Positions 37,495 through 46,561 of a stretch of DNA of 64,000 nt are shown piece after piece. Location of the stretch: contig NZ_JAMTCG010000006.1 in the NCBI RefSeq assembly GCF_024171725.1, positions 370,730-434,729 of the forward strand. The letters are read 5' to 3'. The position numbers and the translations under genes were made by a program. The notes beneath the pieces were generated by a model that was not told the origin of the DNA, did no database searches, and saw nothing but the letters and a program-made list of their open reading frames with translations. The stretch comes from Williamsia serinedens (GTDB lineage Bacteria; Actinomycetota; Actinomycetes; Mycobacteriales; Mycobacteriaceae). Numbering within the stretch: the stretch's first letter is position 1; the number at the start of each line of letters is the position of its first letter.

Positions 37495-39072
37495 ATGACC
37501 GGATCCGTCCTGCACCAGCCGTTCTCCCGGCGCTCGCTGCTGCAGACCGGCCTGGCCCTCGGGGCCGCCGGCGTGACCCTCGGCTCCGTCGGGGCCTGCG
37601 CGACGCCGACCGGCAAGCCGGGTCCGCGCACCGTCAGCCTCGCCCTGAACCGGTCCATCACCAGTCTGGACAACAAGTTCAACCAGTTCGACGCGGCGGT
37701 GACGGTGCAGCGCGCGGTCCGGCAGCCCCTGGTCACCCTCGACCGGCAGCTCAAACCCCAGCTCGTCCTCGCCGACCGCTTCGAACTGGTCTCCCCGACC
37801 CGCTGGATGGTCCACCTGCGCCCCGGCATCTGTTACTCCGACGGGTCGCCGGTCCGCGTGGAGGACGTCGCCACCGCCCTGCGCTGCTACAGCGAGGTGG
37901 ACGGGTCATTCGTCGGCGGCTTCTTCCCCGAGTGGCCGACCGTCGGGAAGATCGACGAGTCGACCTTCACCCTCGACACCCAGCGCCCGGTGCCCGTCCT
38001 CGACTACCTGATGAGCAACATCCTGATCACGCCGGCGGCTGCCAACCAGCCGCGCGAGCTCCGCGGTGGGGTCGGGTCCGGGCCGTACGTCGTCACCGCG
38101 GCGGACTCCGGAGTCGGCAACTACACCCTCAGCCGCAACACCCGGTACTGGGGACCCGCCCCCCGCGTCGATTCGGTCCAGGTCCGGTTCATGCCAGACG
38201 AGTCCAACCGCGTGGTGTCGCTGCGCAGCGGCGAGGTCGACGTCATCGACTCCATCAGCCCGGACTCCGCAGATCAGCTCGCCGGGCTGTCGGGTGTGTC
38301 GATCGAACGGACCGACGGCGTACGTCTGAACCAGCTGTTCTACAACTTCCGCAAGCCGAAGACGCACCCGCTGGCCGACGCCCGCGTGCGCAAGGCACTG
38401 ACCTACGCCATCAACGGACCGGCCCTCATCGACCAGGTGATGCAGGGCGCCGCGACCGAGGCTGTCGGCGTCATGCCGATGACGCTGGACGGGGCCATCG
38501 AGACCGGCCGTTACGTCTACGACCCCGCCCGGGCGCGGGCCGAGTTGTCGGCGTTGGGTGTTCGCGATCTCTCTCTCAAATTCATCTGGGAGAGCGGCGA
38601 GTTCGTCAACGACACCGACATCATGGAGTCCGTCGTCCAGATGCTCGGCGCCGTGGGCGTGCGGGCCACCCTCCAGCAGTTCGAGCCCGGCGGCGACATC
38701 ATGTCGTGGCGTCAGGGCAAGGCCGGCGACTGGGACGTGCTGGGCAACGGCTTCCCGGGCCCCACGGGTCTGGGGCTGACGATCATGCAGGGCATGTTTG
38801 CGGGCACCGCCGAGAAGGAGCGCACCGGGGACACCTACCAGGGCTACGTGTTCCCCGAGATCACCGCGACCATCACGCAGGCGTCGGAGACGGTCGACCC
38901 GGTACGGCGCGACCAATTGCTCGCCCGCGCACAGCGCCAGGTCGCGGCGACGGCGCCCTACCTGTGGACGTTCGTACCGAAGGTGATCCTGGCCCGCCGC
39001 GATCGCGTCGGTGACATCGGTCTGCGCCCCACCAACTCCTACGACCTGTCTGCGACCGACCTGCGGGTCTGA
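37495..39072 (+). CDS. ABC transporter substrate-binding lipoprotein, family 5
   Basis: 525 residues. A twin-arginine signal (SRRSLLQTG at about residues 11-19) ends in the lipobox GSVGAC, so it is probably a Tat-exported lipoprotein. The mature part is SBP_bac_5 (oligopeptide/nickel/oligosaccharide binding type), with LADRFELVSPTRWMVHLRPGI near the start, KALTYAINGPALIDQVMQGAA in the middle and PYLWTFVPKVI near the end. It feeds the divergent DppBCDF-type importer. ATG 37495 has AAAGGGA seven bases upstream. Confidence 0.92.
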   Translation: MTGSVLHQPFSRRSLLQTGLALGAAGVTLGSVGACATPTGKPGPRTVSLALNRSITSLDNKFNQFDAAVTVQRAVRQPLVTLDRQLKPQLVLADRFELVSPTRWMVHLRPGICYSDGSPVRVEDVATALRCYSEVDGSFVGGFFPEWPTVGKIDESTFTLDTQRPVPVLDYLMSNILITPAAANQPRELRGGVGSGPYVVTAADSGVGNYTLSRNTRYWGPAPRVDSVQVRFMPDESNRVVSLRSGEVDVIDSISPDSADQLAGLSGVSIERTDGVRLNQLFYNFRKPKTHPLADARVRKALTYAINGPALIDQVMQGAATEAVGVMPMTLDGAIETGRYVYDPARARAELSALGVRDLSLKFIWESGEFVNDTDIMESVVQMLGAVGVRATLQQFEPGGDIMSWRQGKAGDWDVLGNGFPGPTGLGLTIMQGMFAGTAEKERTGDTYQGYVFPEITATITQASETVDPVRRDQLLARAQRQVAATAPYLWTFVPKVILARRDRVGDIGLRPTNSYDLSATDLRV

Positions 39073-39112
39073 CGCCGTGGACGACCACACCGCCGAAACC
39101 CCAGGAGATGCC

Positions 39113-40339
39113 GTGAACCGTACCGCACCGACCCTTCCCGTCGCCGCCGCCGGCGACGCCGACGGGAAGCTGCGTGACGTCGACGGCCTCCGCGTCGACG
39201 CCCTGCTGCCCGCACCTGCGGTGCAGAACCACGCCGCGAACCTCTGTGTCCTCCCCGACGGCACGCTGGCCTGCGTCTGGTTCGCCGGGACCCAGGAGGG
39301 CGTCCCGGACATCAGCGTGTGGATGTCCCGGCTGGAGGCCGGATCCGACGCCTGGACCGAGCCCGTCCAGCTCTCGGACGACCGCACGCGCAGCGAACAG
39401 AACCCGGTCCTGCACGTCGTCGACGACCACGTGGTCTGGCTGTTGTGGACGTCGCAGCGCGCCGGTGACCAGGACACCGCACGCGTCTGCCGACGGATCT
39501 CTCACGACGGTGGAAGAACGTGGGGCGACGGCCACGTCCTGATCCGCGAGACCGAGGCCGGTGGTGTGTTCGTCCGGCAGCCGATCATGCGGCTGCCGTC
39601 GGGACGGCTGCTGCTGCCGATCTTCCACTGCGTGAGAGTCCCCGGCAGCCGCTGGGTGGGAGACCGGGACGACAGCGCGGTGCTCATCTCCGACGATGCC
39701 GGCGCGACCTGGCGAGAGGTCGCCGTCCCCGACAGCGTCGGGTGCGTCCACATGAACATCGGCAGGCTCTCCGACGGCACCCTGGTCGCACTGTTCCGGA
39801 GTCGGTGGGCGGATTCGGTGTACCGCAGCGTGTCCCACGACGACGGCGACACGTGGGTGACCCCTGCGCCGACCGAGGTCCCGAACAACAACTCGTCGAT
39901 CCAGTTCGTCGTCCTCGACGGCGACCGGCTGGCGATGGTCTTCAACGACAGCAGTGCCGCGGACGCCACCGCGCGTCGGCTCTCGCTCTACGATGAGATC
40001 GACGAGGACGGCGGCCTGACCGCACCCGGTGAACCCGGCGAGGCGAGATCGACCGACGTGGAGACCACCGGCCGTACCGCGTTCTGGGGCGCGCCTCGAG
40101 CACCGATGACCCTGGCCCTCTCCGACGACGGGGGCGTGACCTGGCCGCACCGTCGCGACATCGAGACCGGCGACGGCTACTGCCTCTCCAACAACTCACG
40201 GGACGGCCTCAACCGTGAGTTCTCCTACCCGAGCATCGTCGCGACCGAAACCGGTCTGCACGTGGCCTTCACCCGCTACCGCCAGGCGATCGAATACGTC
40301 CGCCTGCAGGCGAACTGGGTCTCCGAGGAGACCGCGTGA
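39113..40339 (+). CDS. sialidase-like BNR/Asp-box beta-propeller protein
   Basis: 408 residues. Four Asp-box repeats (S-x-D-x-G-x-T-W) are visible: SHDGGRTW, SDDAGATW, SHDDGDTW and SDDGGVTW, as in the sialidase fold (BNR_2 type). No signal peptide is present, so it is cytosolic and acts on an imported compound, unlike secreted sialidases. Whether it keeps sialidase chemistry is unknown; other activities occur on this fold. GTG 39113 has AGGAG at 5-base spacing; an earlier GTG at 39076 is less likely. Confidence 0.82.
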   Translation: MNRTAPTLPVAAAGDADGKLRDVDGLRVDALLPAPAVQNHAANLCVLPDGTLACVWFAGTQEGVPDISVWMSRLEAGSDAWTEPVQLSDDRTRSEQNPVLHVVDDHVVWLLWTSQRAGDQDTARVCRRISHDGGRTWGDGHVLIRETEAGGVFVRQPIMRLPSGRLLLPIFHCVRVPGSRWVGDRDDSAVLISDDAGATWREVAVPDSVGCVHMNIGRLSDGTLVALFRSRWADSVYRSVSHDDGDTWVTPAPTEVPNNNSSIQFVVLDGDRLAMVFNDSSAADATARRLSLYDEIDEDGGLTAPGEPGEARSTDVETTGRTAFWGAPRAPMTLALSDDGGVTWPHRRDIETGDGYCLSNNSRDGLNREFSYPSIVATETGLHVAFTRYRQAIEYVRLQANWVSEETA

Positions 40340-41028
40340 CGACCCGACGCGCTCTGGTCACCGGGGCCAGCTCCGGTATCGGTGCTGCCGTCGTCGGCGC
40401 GCTGGTCAAGCGGGGGTGGCACGTGGTCGGTCTCGCGCGACGCGACCTCGACCCGTCGGTCACCGTCGACGGGACCGTGACCGGTGTCCGTTGCGACGTC
40501 GGCGACCCCGCTGCTCTCGCCGACGCTCTCACCGCGGCCGGGCCCGTCGACGCCGTGGTCCACGCCGCCGGATTCCAGGTGTCGGCTCCTCTCGGCGAGC
40601 TCGACCTCGACGCCGGCGCGAGCATGTGGCGTGTCCACGTCGGAGCCGCCGAGCAACTCCTCGACAGCGCTGCCCGGTCGATGCCCGACGGCGGTCGCGT
40701 CGTGCTGATCGGTTCGCGCACCATGACCGGCGCAGCCGGCAAGGCGCAGTACGCCGCCACGAAGGCGGCGCTGACTGGGCTCGCGCGGTCCGCGGCAGTC
40801 GAACTCATGGGCAGGCGGATCACGGTGAACGTCGTGGCGCCGGGCCCGACCGCGACACCGATGCTCGACGACCCCGCCAGGTCCGCGACACCGGTCCGCG
40901 TGCCACCGATGGGTCGACTCATCGAGCCGGCCGAGATCGCGGCCACGGTGGCGTTCCTCCTCGACGAGCACGCCGGGAGCATCACCGGCCAGACGCTGGT
41001 CCAGTGTGCGGGGGCGTCGCTGACATGA
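40336..41028 (+). CDS. short-chain dehydrogenase/reductase of the sugar-acid locus
   Basis: 230 residues: TGASSGIG loop at the N-terminus, HAAGF in place of NNAG, catalytic Ser in LIGSRTM and YAATKAA for Y-x-x-x-K, with VAPGPTATPML. It overlaps the sialidase-like gene by 4 bases (GTGA) and the kinase-dehydrogenase gene by 4 (ATGA). It could oxidise or epimerise a hydroxy acid before phosphorylation. Substrate inferred only from context. Confidence 0.9.
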   Translation: MTTRRALVTGASSGIGAAVVGALVKRGWHVVGLARRDLDPSVTVDGTVTGVRCDVGDPAALADALTAAGPVDAVVHAAGFQVSAPLGELDLDAGASMWRVHVGAAEQLLDSAARSMPDGGRVVLIGSRTMTGAAGKAQYAATKAALTGLARSAAVELMGRRITVNVVAPGPTATPMLDDPARSATPVRVPPMGRLIEPAEIAATVAFLLDEHAGSITGQTLVQCAGASLT

Positions 41029-43304
41029 CCGCCGAGACCACACCGCGCACACTCGTCCTCGCCGACGACCTGACCGGCGCCACCGAGGCCGCGATCCCGT
41101 TCGCCGACCGCGTCGGCGGCGTCCGTCTGCACCTCGGTACCCAGTCGATCGACGCCACCTCTGCGGGAACGGACGTCGTCGACCTGCACACCCGCGGACT
41201 CGACGACGCCGACGCGCGCGCTGCGGTCGAGGCCGCTCTCGACGGTGTCGGCGATGAGGTGCGCGTGATCGCGAAGGTCGATTCGCTGCTGCGCGGTCGT
41301 CTCGCTGCGCATGTGGCCGCTCTCGCCGGGCACCGCCCCGTCGTCGTCGCGCTGGGTGTGCCGTCGACCGGTCGCGCAGTCCGCGAGGGTGTCGTCCATG
41401 TCGGCGACGTCGCACTGCACGAGACGACGCTGTGGGCCGCGGAACCGTCCGCCGCGCCGACGTCCGTGACGGAGGCGCTGGGCGACATCCCGTCCGTCGT
41501 GGTCGCCGCCGGTGAGTCCGTGGGCAGTGACCTCGCAGACGCGCTGCGATCGGGTGCGGTCGCGATCTGCGACGTCGAGACCGACGCCGACCTTGACCGC
41601 ATCGTCTCTGCAACAGATGAACTCGGTCCGGTCTGTCTCGTCGGGACCGCGTCCCTCGCTCTCGCTGTTGCGCGCAGGATGCCGGCTCACGAACAGGCGG
41701 CCCATCCGACACCTGCGTCACGACCGGTCCTCGTCGCCGCCGGAACCGCCGACTCCATCCGTGTTCCGCAGGTGCGGGCACTGGTCGACGCCGGCGCCGC
41801 GCACAGAGAGCTCGACGCCGACGACCTCCTCGCGGATGTCGCACTGGCGCCGGCGATCGCGGCCGCACTGGCGGCACACGACGTCGTGGTGGTGACAGTG
41901 GGTGGTGCGATCCGTCCTGAGGCGTCGGCACGGATCAGACAGGCACTCGCCGACGTTGTCGCCGCCGTCGACCACGCCCGCCCGTCGCACCTCGTCCTCA
42001 CGGGCGGGGCAACCGCCCGGGCCGTGGTCGACGCGGTGGGCATCACCGATCTGTCACCGCTCGACACCGTCGAGACGGGGGCCGTCGTCTCCCTCGCCGG
42101 TGACGGGTCGCGTCTCGTCGCCACGAAGCCGGGTTCTTTCGGTGACGCCCACACACTGCTCGCGCTCGTCCGCCGGATGCAAGTCATCGCCGACACGGCA
42201 TCCGGTCCCTCCGCTCTCGTTCCGCACCAGGAAGGTTCACCCATGACCGTCGATCTCACCAGCGAATTCGTCTCGTCCGCAGAGGGTTCCGACGGTGATC
42301 TCCCCGTCGTCGCCGTCACGATGGGTGACGCGGCCGGCGTCGGTCCCGAGGTGGTGGTCGCGGCGCTCCTCGACGACCGCGTGCTCGCCTGGTGCCGACC
42401 GGTCGTCATCGGTGACCTCGGTCGGCTGCGTGCAGCCGCCGACGTGCTTGGGCTCGAGCCCGAATTCGTCACCGTCGACGTCGAGGACGTCGCCACGGGA
42501 CCGACCGGAGCCGGGCGCATCTGTGTCGTCGACCTCGGACTCATCCCCGCCGATCTGCCCTGGGGGCAGCTGTCATCCGTCGCCGGCGACGCTGCGTACC
42601 AGTACATCCGGGTCGCGTCGGAACTCGCCGTCACGGGTGCGGTGCAGGCGATCTGCACGGCACCGCTGAACAAGGAAGCGCTCCACGCCGCCGGTCACAT
42701 CTACCCCGGGCACACCGAGCTGCTGGCGCACCTGACCGGCACCGAGGAGGTGTCGATGATGTTGTCGACGCCGAAGCTGCGGGTCATCCACGTGACCACC
42801 CACATCGGGTTGCTCGACGCGGTCGCGCGCATCGAGCCGGGGCTCGTGGAGCGGACGATCCGTCGCGGCCACGAGGCGCTGCAGCGCTCCGGCCTCCGCG
42901 AGCCCGTCATCGGAGTGTGCGGCATCAACCCGCATGCGGGTGAGAACGGGTTGTTCGGATACGGCGAGGAGGACGCCAAGATCGTTCCCGCCGTGGAGGC
43001 GCTGCGCGCCGAGGGGATGGATGTGCACGGACCGCTCCCCGCCGACACGGCGTTCTTCCTCGCCGGCCGCGGTGACTACGACCTGATCGTCGCCATGTAC
43101 CACGATCAGGGCCATGGTCCGGTGAAGGTGCTCGGCATCGAGGCGGGCGTGAACATCACCGTGGGACTGCCAGTGATCCGTACCTCCGTGGACCACGGGA
43201 CGGCGTTCGACATCGCCGGTACCGGGAAAGCCGAAGCCGGGAGCATGGTGGAGGCGATGCGACAGGCTGCGGAGCTCGCGACCGGCGCCGCTGCCCCGCA
43301 GTAG
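41025..43304 (+). CDS. fused four-carbon acid sugar kinase (DUF1537) and PdxA2-type dehydrogenase
   Basis: One uninterrupted frame of 759 residues. Residues 1 to about 400 are a DUF1537 kinase (DtnK/OtnK type): VLADDLTGATEAA at the N-terminus, KVDSLLRGRL, then LVLTGGATARAVV and VATKPGSFGDAHTLL in the nucleotide half. From about residue 407 it is PdxA: VTMGDAAGVGPEV, CTAPLNKEALH, YPGHTELLAHL, HVTTHIGL and YHDQGHGPVKVLG keep the metal and phosphate sites. Known DtnK plus PdxA2 convert D-threonate to its 4-phosphate and then to dihydroxyacetone phosphate and CO2. Usually these are two proteins. A good ribosome-binding site and ATG at 42243 could also yield free PdxA. Confidence 0.9.
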   Translation: MTAETTPRTLVLADDLTGATEAAIPFADRVGGVRLHLGTQSIDATSAGTDVVDLHTRGLDDADARAAVEAALDGVGDEVRVIAKVDSLLRGRLAAHVAALAGHRPVVVALGVPSTGRAVREGVVHVGDVALHETTLWAAEPSAAPTSVTEALGDIPSVVVAAGESVGSDLADALRSGAVAICDVETDADLDRIVSATDELGPVCLVGTASLALAVARRMPAHEQAAHPTPASRPVLVAAGTADSIRVPQVRALVDAGAAHRELDADDLLADVALAPAIAAALAAHDVVVVTVGGAIRPEASARIRQALADVVAAVDHARPSHLVLTGGATARAVVDAVGITDLSPLDTVETGAVVSLAGDGSRLVATKPGSFGDAHTLLALVRRMQVIADTASGPSALVPHQEGSPMTVDLTSEFVSSAEGSDGDLPVVAVTMGDAAGVGPEVVVAALLDDRVLAWCRPVVIGDLGRLRAAADVLGLEPEFVTVDVEDVATGPTGAGRICVVDLGLIPADLPWGQLSSVAGDAAYQYIRVASELAVTGAVQAICTAPLNKEALHAAGHIYPGHTELLAHLTGTEEVSMMLSTPKLRVIHVTTHIGLLDAVARIEPGLVERTIRRGHEALQRSGLREPVIGVCGINPHAGENGLFGYGEEDAKIVPAVEALRAEGMDVHGPLPADTAFFLAGRGDYDLIVAMYHDQGHGPVKVLGIEAGVNITVGLPVIRTSVDHGTAFDIAGTGKAEAGSMVEAMRQAAELATGAAAPQ
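42229..42245 (+). promoter_or_regulatory. internal ribosome-binding site and ATG for the PdxA half
   Basis: AGGAAGG (42229-42235) lies seven bases before ATG 42243, inside the fused frame and just before the PdxA domain. It gives a 353-residue product, the normal PdxA2 length. It looks like the relic of separate genes, or a working internal start. Confidence 0.55.
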
Positions 43305-43317
43305 CGCGCGGCGCACG

Positions 43318-43323
43318 TAGAGT
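43318..43323 (+). promoter_or_regulatory. -10 element upstream of the DeoR gene
   Basis: TAGAGT is followed by six bases and ATG 43330, with no ribosome-binding site, so the regulator may have its own leaderless transcript besides the operon message. Confidence 0.4.
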
Positions 43324-43329
43324 CCGGTC

Positions 43330-44118
43330 ATGCCGATCCGTGAGTCGGAAGCCCGTCGCGCCGATATCGTCCGTCAGGCACGGTCGGTCGGTCTCGCCGG
43401 CGTCGACGACCTCGCCGCGCAGTTCGGGGTGACGCCGTCGACCATCCGCCGCGACCTTGCTCATCTGACATCGCGCGGGCTGATCGCCCGGACGTACGGT
43501 GGCGCGATCGCGCTGGAGTCGACGCGTGAGTCGTCGCTGCGGCAGCGGACCGCAGAGAGTTACGACGCCAAACGGGCGATCGCGGCGTGGGCGGCGAGCC
43601 AGGTCCGCGACGGGGAGACAGTCATCGTCGACGCCGGTACGACCGCCGGCGAGGTGGGTGCACACCTCCGGGACACCCGGGACGTCACGGTCATCGCCGC
43701 GGGTCTGACGGTGCTCGAGGCTCTCGTGGACGCGCCAGTGCGTATCGAGTGCCTGGGCGGGACACTTCGACCGTTGACTCAGGGTTTTGTCGGTCCGCTG
43801 GCAGAGGCGACGCTGACCCGTCTCACCGCCCACCATGCGTTCCTCGGTGCCGACGCCGTCCACGCCCGGTTCGGCATCTGCGAGGCGGAGTCCGCGCAGA
43901 CCCGGCTGAAGGAGATGATGATGGAACGCGCGGACCACGTCTGGGTGCTCGCCCACGCGGCGAAGCTCGGCCAGAAGCCCTTTCACGCGTGGGCGGCTCT
44001 TCCCGCCGGGGCCACCCTGGTGACCGATTCCTCGGCTCGCGAGGAAGACCTCGCGCCGTTCCGGTCCGCGGGTATCGCGGTGGTCGTCGCACCGGACATC
44101 GTCGAGCGGTCGGCCTAG
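43330..44118 (+). CDS. DeoR/GlpR-family transcriptional regulator
   Basis: 262 residues. The N-terminal helix-turn-helix is VDDLAAQFGVTPSTIRRDLAHLTSRGLIARTYGGA, the classic DeoR signature, and the C-terminal DeoRC domain has VIVDAGTTAGEVG and the terminal ATLVTDSSAREEDL region for a phosphorylated-sugar ligand. It lies 25 bases after the kinase-dehydrogenase gene and probably represses the locus until a phosphorylated intermediate accumulates. Its stop directly abuts the stop of the convergent HNH gene. Confidence 0.94.
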   Translation: MPIRESEARRADIVRQARSVGLAGVDDLAAQFGVTPSTIRRDLAHLTSRGLIARTYGGAIALESTRESSLRQRTAESYDAKRAIAAWAASQVRDGETVIVDAGTTAGEVGAHLRDTRDVTVIAAGLTVLEALVDAPVRIECLGGTLRPLTQGFVGPLAEATLTRLTAHHAFLGADAVHARFGICEAESAQTRLKEMMMERADHVWVLAHAAKLGQKPFHAWAALPAGATLVTDSSAREEDLAPFRSAGIAVVVAPDIVERSA

Positions 44119-45642
44119 TCAGCTCGTCGTCGTGACCGGCGTGCGGTAGTCGATGACGCGGATGATCACCGGGTCGGGTGGTTCGGGCGTCGAGGTGTGT
44201 TCGGCGAGCATCAGTTCCAGCGCGTGTTCGATGTCGGACCAGTCGGGATCGGGTGGTGCGGTGTCGTCGAGGATCCGGTCGGGCCGGTGCAGGTGGTTGG
44301 TGCGCGGTGGGTCCGTGGTTCCGTTGGCGACCCACCCGTACTTCCCACGGTCGGGGCCGTCGAGGATCTTCTCGGTTCGCCAGCCGCCGGGCCCGTCGTG
44401 CACGGCCCGGTTGTGCGGTCCGCACGCCGGCGCCAGGTCGGTGATGTCGGTGAGTCCACCCTTGGCCCAGTCCTGTTCGGCGTGGTGGGCCTCGGTGTGG
44501 GAGAACGGGCGCGGGCAGCCGGGTTTGGAGCAGCCGCCGTACTCGGCGAATTTCACGAACCGCTGCGACTCCGACGCGAGCCGCTTGGCGCGCCCGAAGT
44601 AGAGCGGTTCGCCGGTGTGGTCGTCGAACACCGCCAGATACATCTGTGCCTGGGCGGCGAGCTTCACGATCTCCGACATCGGCAGGTCGGTGCCGGTGGT
44701 GGTGTGCCCGATCCCGGCGCGCTCGCGGAGTTGGGCTTCGGTGATGGAGACGATGATGTGCGGCGGTAGTCCGCGGTGTGAGGCGCCGTAGAGGCCGCCG
44801 TCGGCGGCGGCCTTCAGGAGCGCGTGGAATGCGTCGTGATTGCGCTGCGCTTGCGTCCGGCAGTCCCGTGACGCCGCATCACGGAGGGTGTCTTGATCGA
44901 TGCCCTCGTCGTCGGCGCCACCTTTGGGTGACTGGTCGTCGTCGGGGTTGTTCATGCCTGGTTTGGCCCAGGCCGCCAGCAGAACCTCGAACAACGCGCG
45001 CGTCGTGGGATCCAGCGTCCCCATCAGTTTCGACATGCCGAGGGTGTCCTGGGCACCCAGCGACAGTGACCGGTTCCGGGCGCGATCCCGCTCGTCGGGT
45101 AGGTCCCCGTCGGGGTCGAGGTGCGACAAGATCCGGGCGCCGGCGCGGGTGATCTCCCGCGGTGAGTGGTGCCGCGCGATCTCGGCGAGTTGTTCCTCGG
45201 CCAGGTCCCGCATCTCCGGTGGTGTCGCGGCCGGCACCTTGGTCATCACGTCGAGCACGGCGTCGACGTGTTCGTGGGTGAGGTCGCCGTCGGCCATCGC
45301 GTCCGCGGTCTCAGGACACCTTGGTGGAAGCTTCTCCCCGGTCATCGCGTGCATCTCGCTCAATTGCGTGACCTGCCGCAGCCGTTTGCGCGGATTGGGG
45401 ATGCGCAGGTGTTGCCCGACGAACTCGTCGAGCTTCGCGCACTGCACCGACCGATACGCCTCACGATCGGAGACGTCCAGAATGCGCTGCAGGCCAATCG
45501 ACCCCATCCTGCGCACAGCGCACTCGTGCGCGATCGCCAACTCCGCGACCTCGAGTTCGGTGCAGGAATCCGACGACGCCTGTTCGATCTCGTCCAGCAG
45601 GGTGTGCAGCGCCGCGTACTTCTTGATCAGACCGTCGCTCAC
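44119..45642 (-). CDS. DUF222/HNH (13E12-repeat-type) protein
   Basis: 507 residues. The N-terminal DUF222 domain (helical, with ARILSHLDPDGDLPDE) is followed by a C-terminal HNH nuclease motif: CSKPGCPRPFSHTEAHHAEQ, then TDITDLAPACGPHNRAVHDG, with Cys pairs and the H-N-H residues in place. Multi-copy in mycobacteria and relatives; role unproven, often associated with repetitive or mobile DNA. GTG 45642 has GGGGGAGG at good spacing. There is no sign of truncation. Confidence 0.93.
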   Translation of the reverse strand: MSDGLIKKYAALHTLLDEIEQASSDSCTELEVAELAIAHECAVRRMGSIGLQRILDVSDREAYRSVQCAKLDEFVGQHLRIPNPRKRLRQVTQLSEMHAMTGEKLPPRCPETADAMADGDLTHEHVDAVLDVMTKVPAATPPEMRDLAEEQLAEIARHHSPREITRAGARILSHLDPDGDLPDERDRARNRSLSLGAQDTLGMSKLMGTLDPTTRALFEVLLAAWAKPGMNNPDDDQSPKGGADDEGIDQDTLRDAASRDCRTQAQRNHDAFHALLKAAADGGLYGASHRGLPPHIIVSITEAQLRERAGIGHTTTGTDLPMSEIVKLAAQAQMYLAVFDDHTGEPLYFGRAKRLASESQRFVKFAEYGGCSKPGCPRPFSHTEAHHAEQDWAKGGLTDITDLAPACGPHNRAVHDGPGGWRTEKILDGPDRGKYGWVANGTTDPPRTNHLHRPDRILDDTAPPDPDWSDIEHALELMLAEHTSTPEPPDPVIIRVIDYRTPVTTTS

Positions 45643-45712
45643 GCTGCACCTCCCCCGTTCGAAGCGATGTCAGGACTGTAGAACAGGGGTACGACAATCA
45701 CCGTCGCGCGTT

Positions 45713-46561
45713 TCAGGGACGCTCGACGACATCCGTCCAGCCGGCGACTCGGCACTGCCCGAAGGTGTTGTCACCCGCGCTCAGAACGGTGCCGTCGGCG
45801 CGGAGTCCGAGCGTGTGGGCGGATCCCGCCGCGACCGCGACGAGGTCACTCCAGGCGTCGATGTCGCACTGGCCTCTGCTGTTGTCACCGACGGCCATCG
45901 CCCGGCCGTCGGTCGTCACAGCGACGGAGTGGTGACTCCCCGCCGCGATCCGGATCACGTCGCGCCATCGATCGACATCGCATGCGCGGGAGGACCGATC
46001 ACCCGTGGCGCGGACACTGCCGTCGCCACGCAACCCGAGGGTATGGAGACTTCCGGCTGCGACTGCGACGAGGTCACGCCATCGCGAGACCTGGCATTGT
46101 CCGCGCCGATCGTTCCCCGTCGCGAGCGCCGTGCCGTCCGACCGGACCGCAACCGAGTGCCAGTCGCCACCGGCGATCGCGACGACCTTCGTCCACGGAG
46201 ACACATCGCACTGGCCTTCTGCACCCCGTCCCGTCGCGACGACGCGGCCTCCGGCGAGGACAGCCAGCGTCGTCCGCCACCCGGCCGCCACCGCGACGGC
46301 GTCGCGCCACTCCGAGACCGCGCACTGGCCGTCGCCATCCCAGCCGGTGGCGACAACGGAACCGTCCGATCGCAGGCCGACCGTGTGCGAGCGACCGGTG
46401 TTCCGCGCTGTGTGGACGTTGCCCGCCGCGACGGCGACCACATCGGTCCACCCGTCCACCCGGCATTCGCCCGCGCCGTCATTCCCGACCGCCACCACGG
46501 TCCCGTCCGTCCTGAGGCCCACGGAATGTCGCCTACCCGCGGCGAGAACCTGACCGGTCAC
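45713..46561 (-). CDS. RCC1-repeat beta-propeller protein
   Basis: 282 residues made almost wholly of about seven repeats of roughly 40 residues with the pattern VAVAAGxxHTxGLRxDGTVxATGxNxxGQCxVxxWxDV, forming an RCC1-like propeller. It has no signal peptide. Bacterial members have no settled role; some bind proteins or nucleotides. GTG 46561 overlaps the stop of the methyltransferase-like gene by 4 bases, so the two are linked. The repeats are very similar to each other, which suggests recent expansion or homogenisation. Confidence 0.88.
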   Translation of the reverse strand: MTGQVLAAGRRHSVGLRTDGTVVAVGNDGAGECRVDGWTDVVAVAAGNVHTARNTGRSHTVGLRSDGSVVATGWDGDGQCAVSEWRDAVAVAAGWRTTLAVLAGGRVVATGRGAEGQCDVSPWTKVVAIAGGDWHSVAVRSDGTALATGNDRRGQCQVSRWRDLVAVAAGSLHTLGLRGDGSVRATGDRSSRACDVDRWRDVIRIAAGSHHSVAVTTDGRAMAVGDNSRGQCDIDAWSDLVAVAAGSAHTLGLRADGTVLSAGDNTFGQCRVAGWTDVVERP

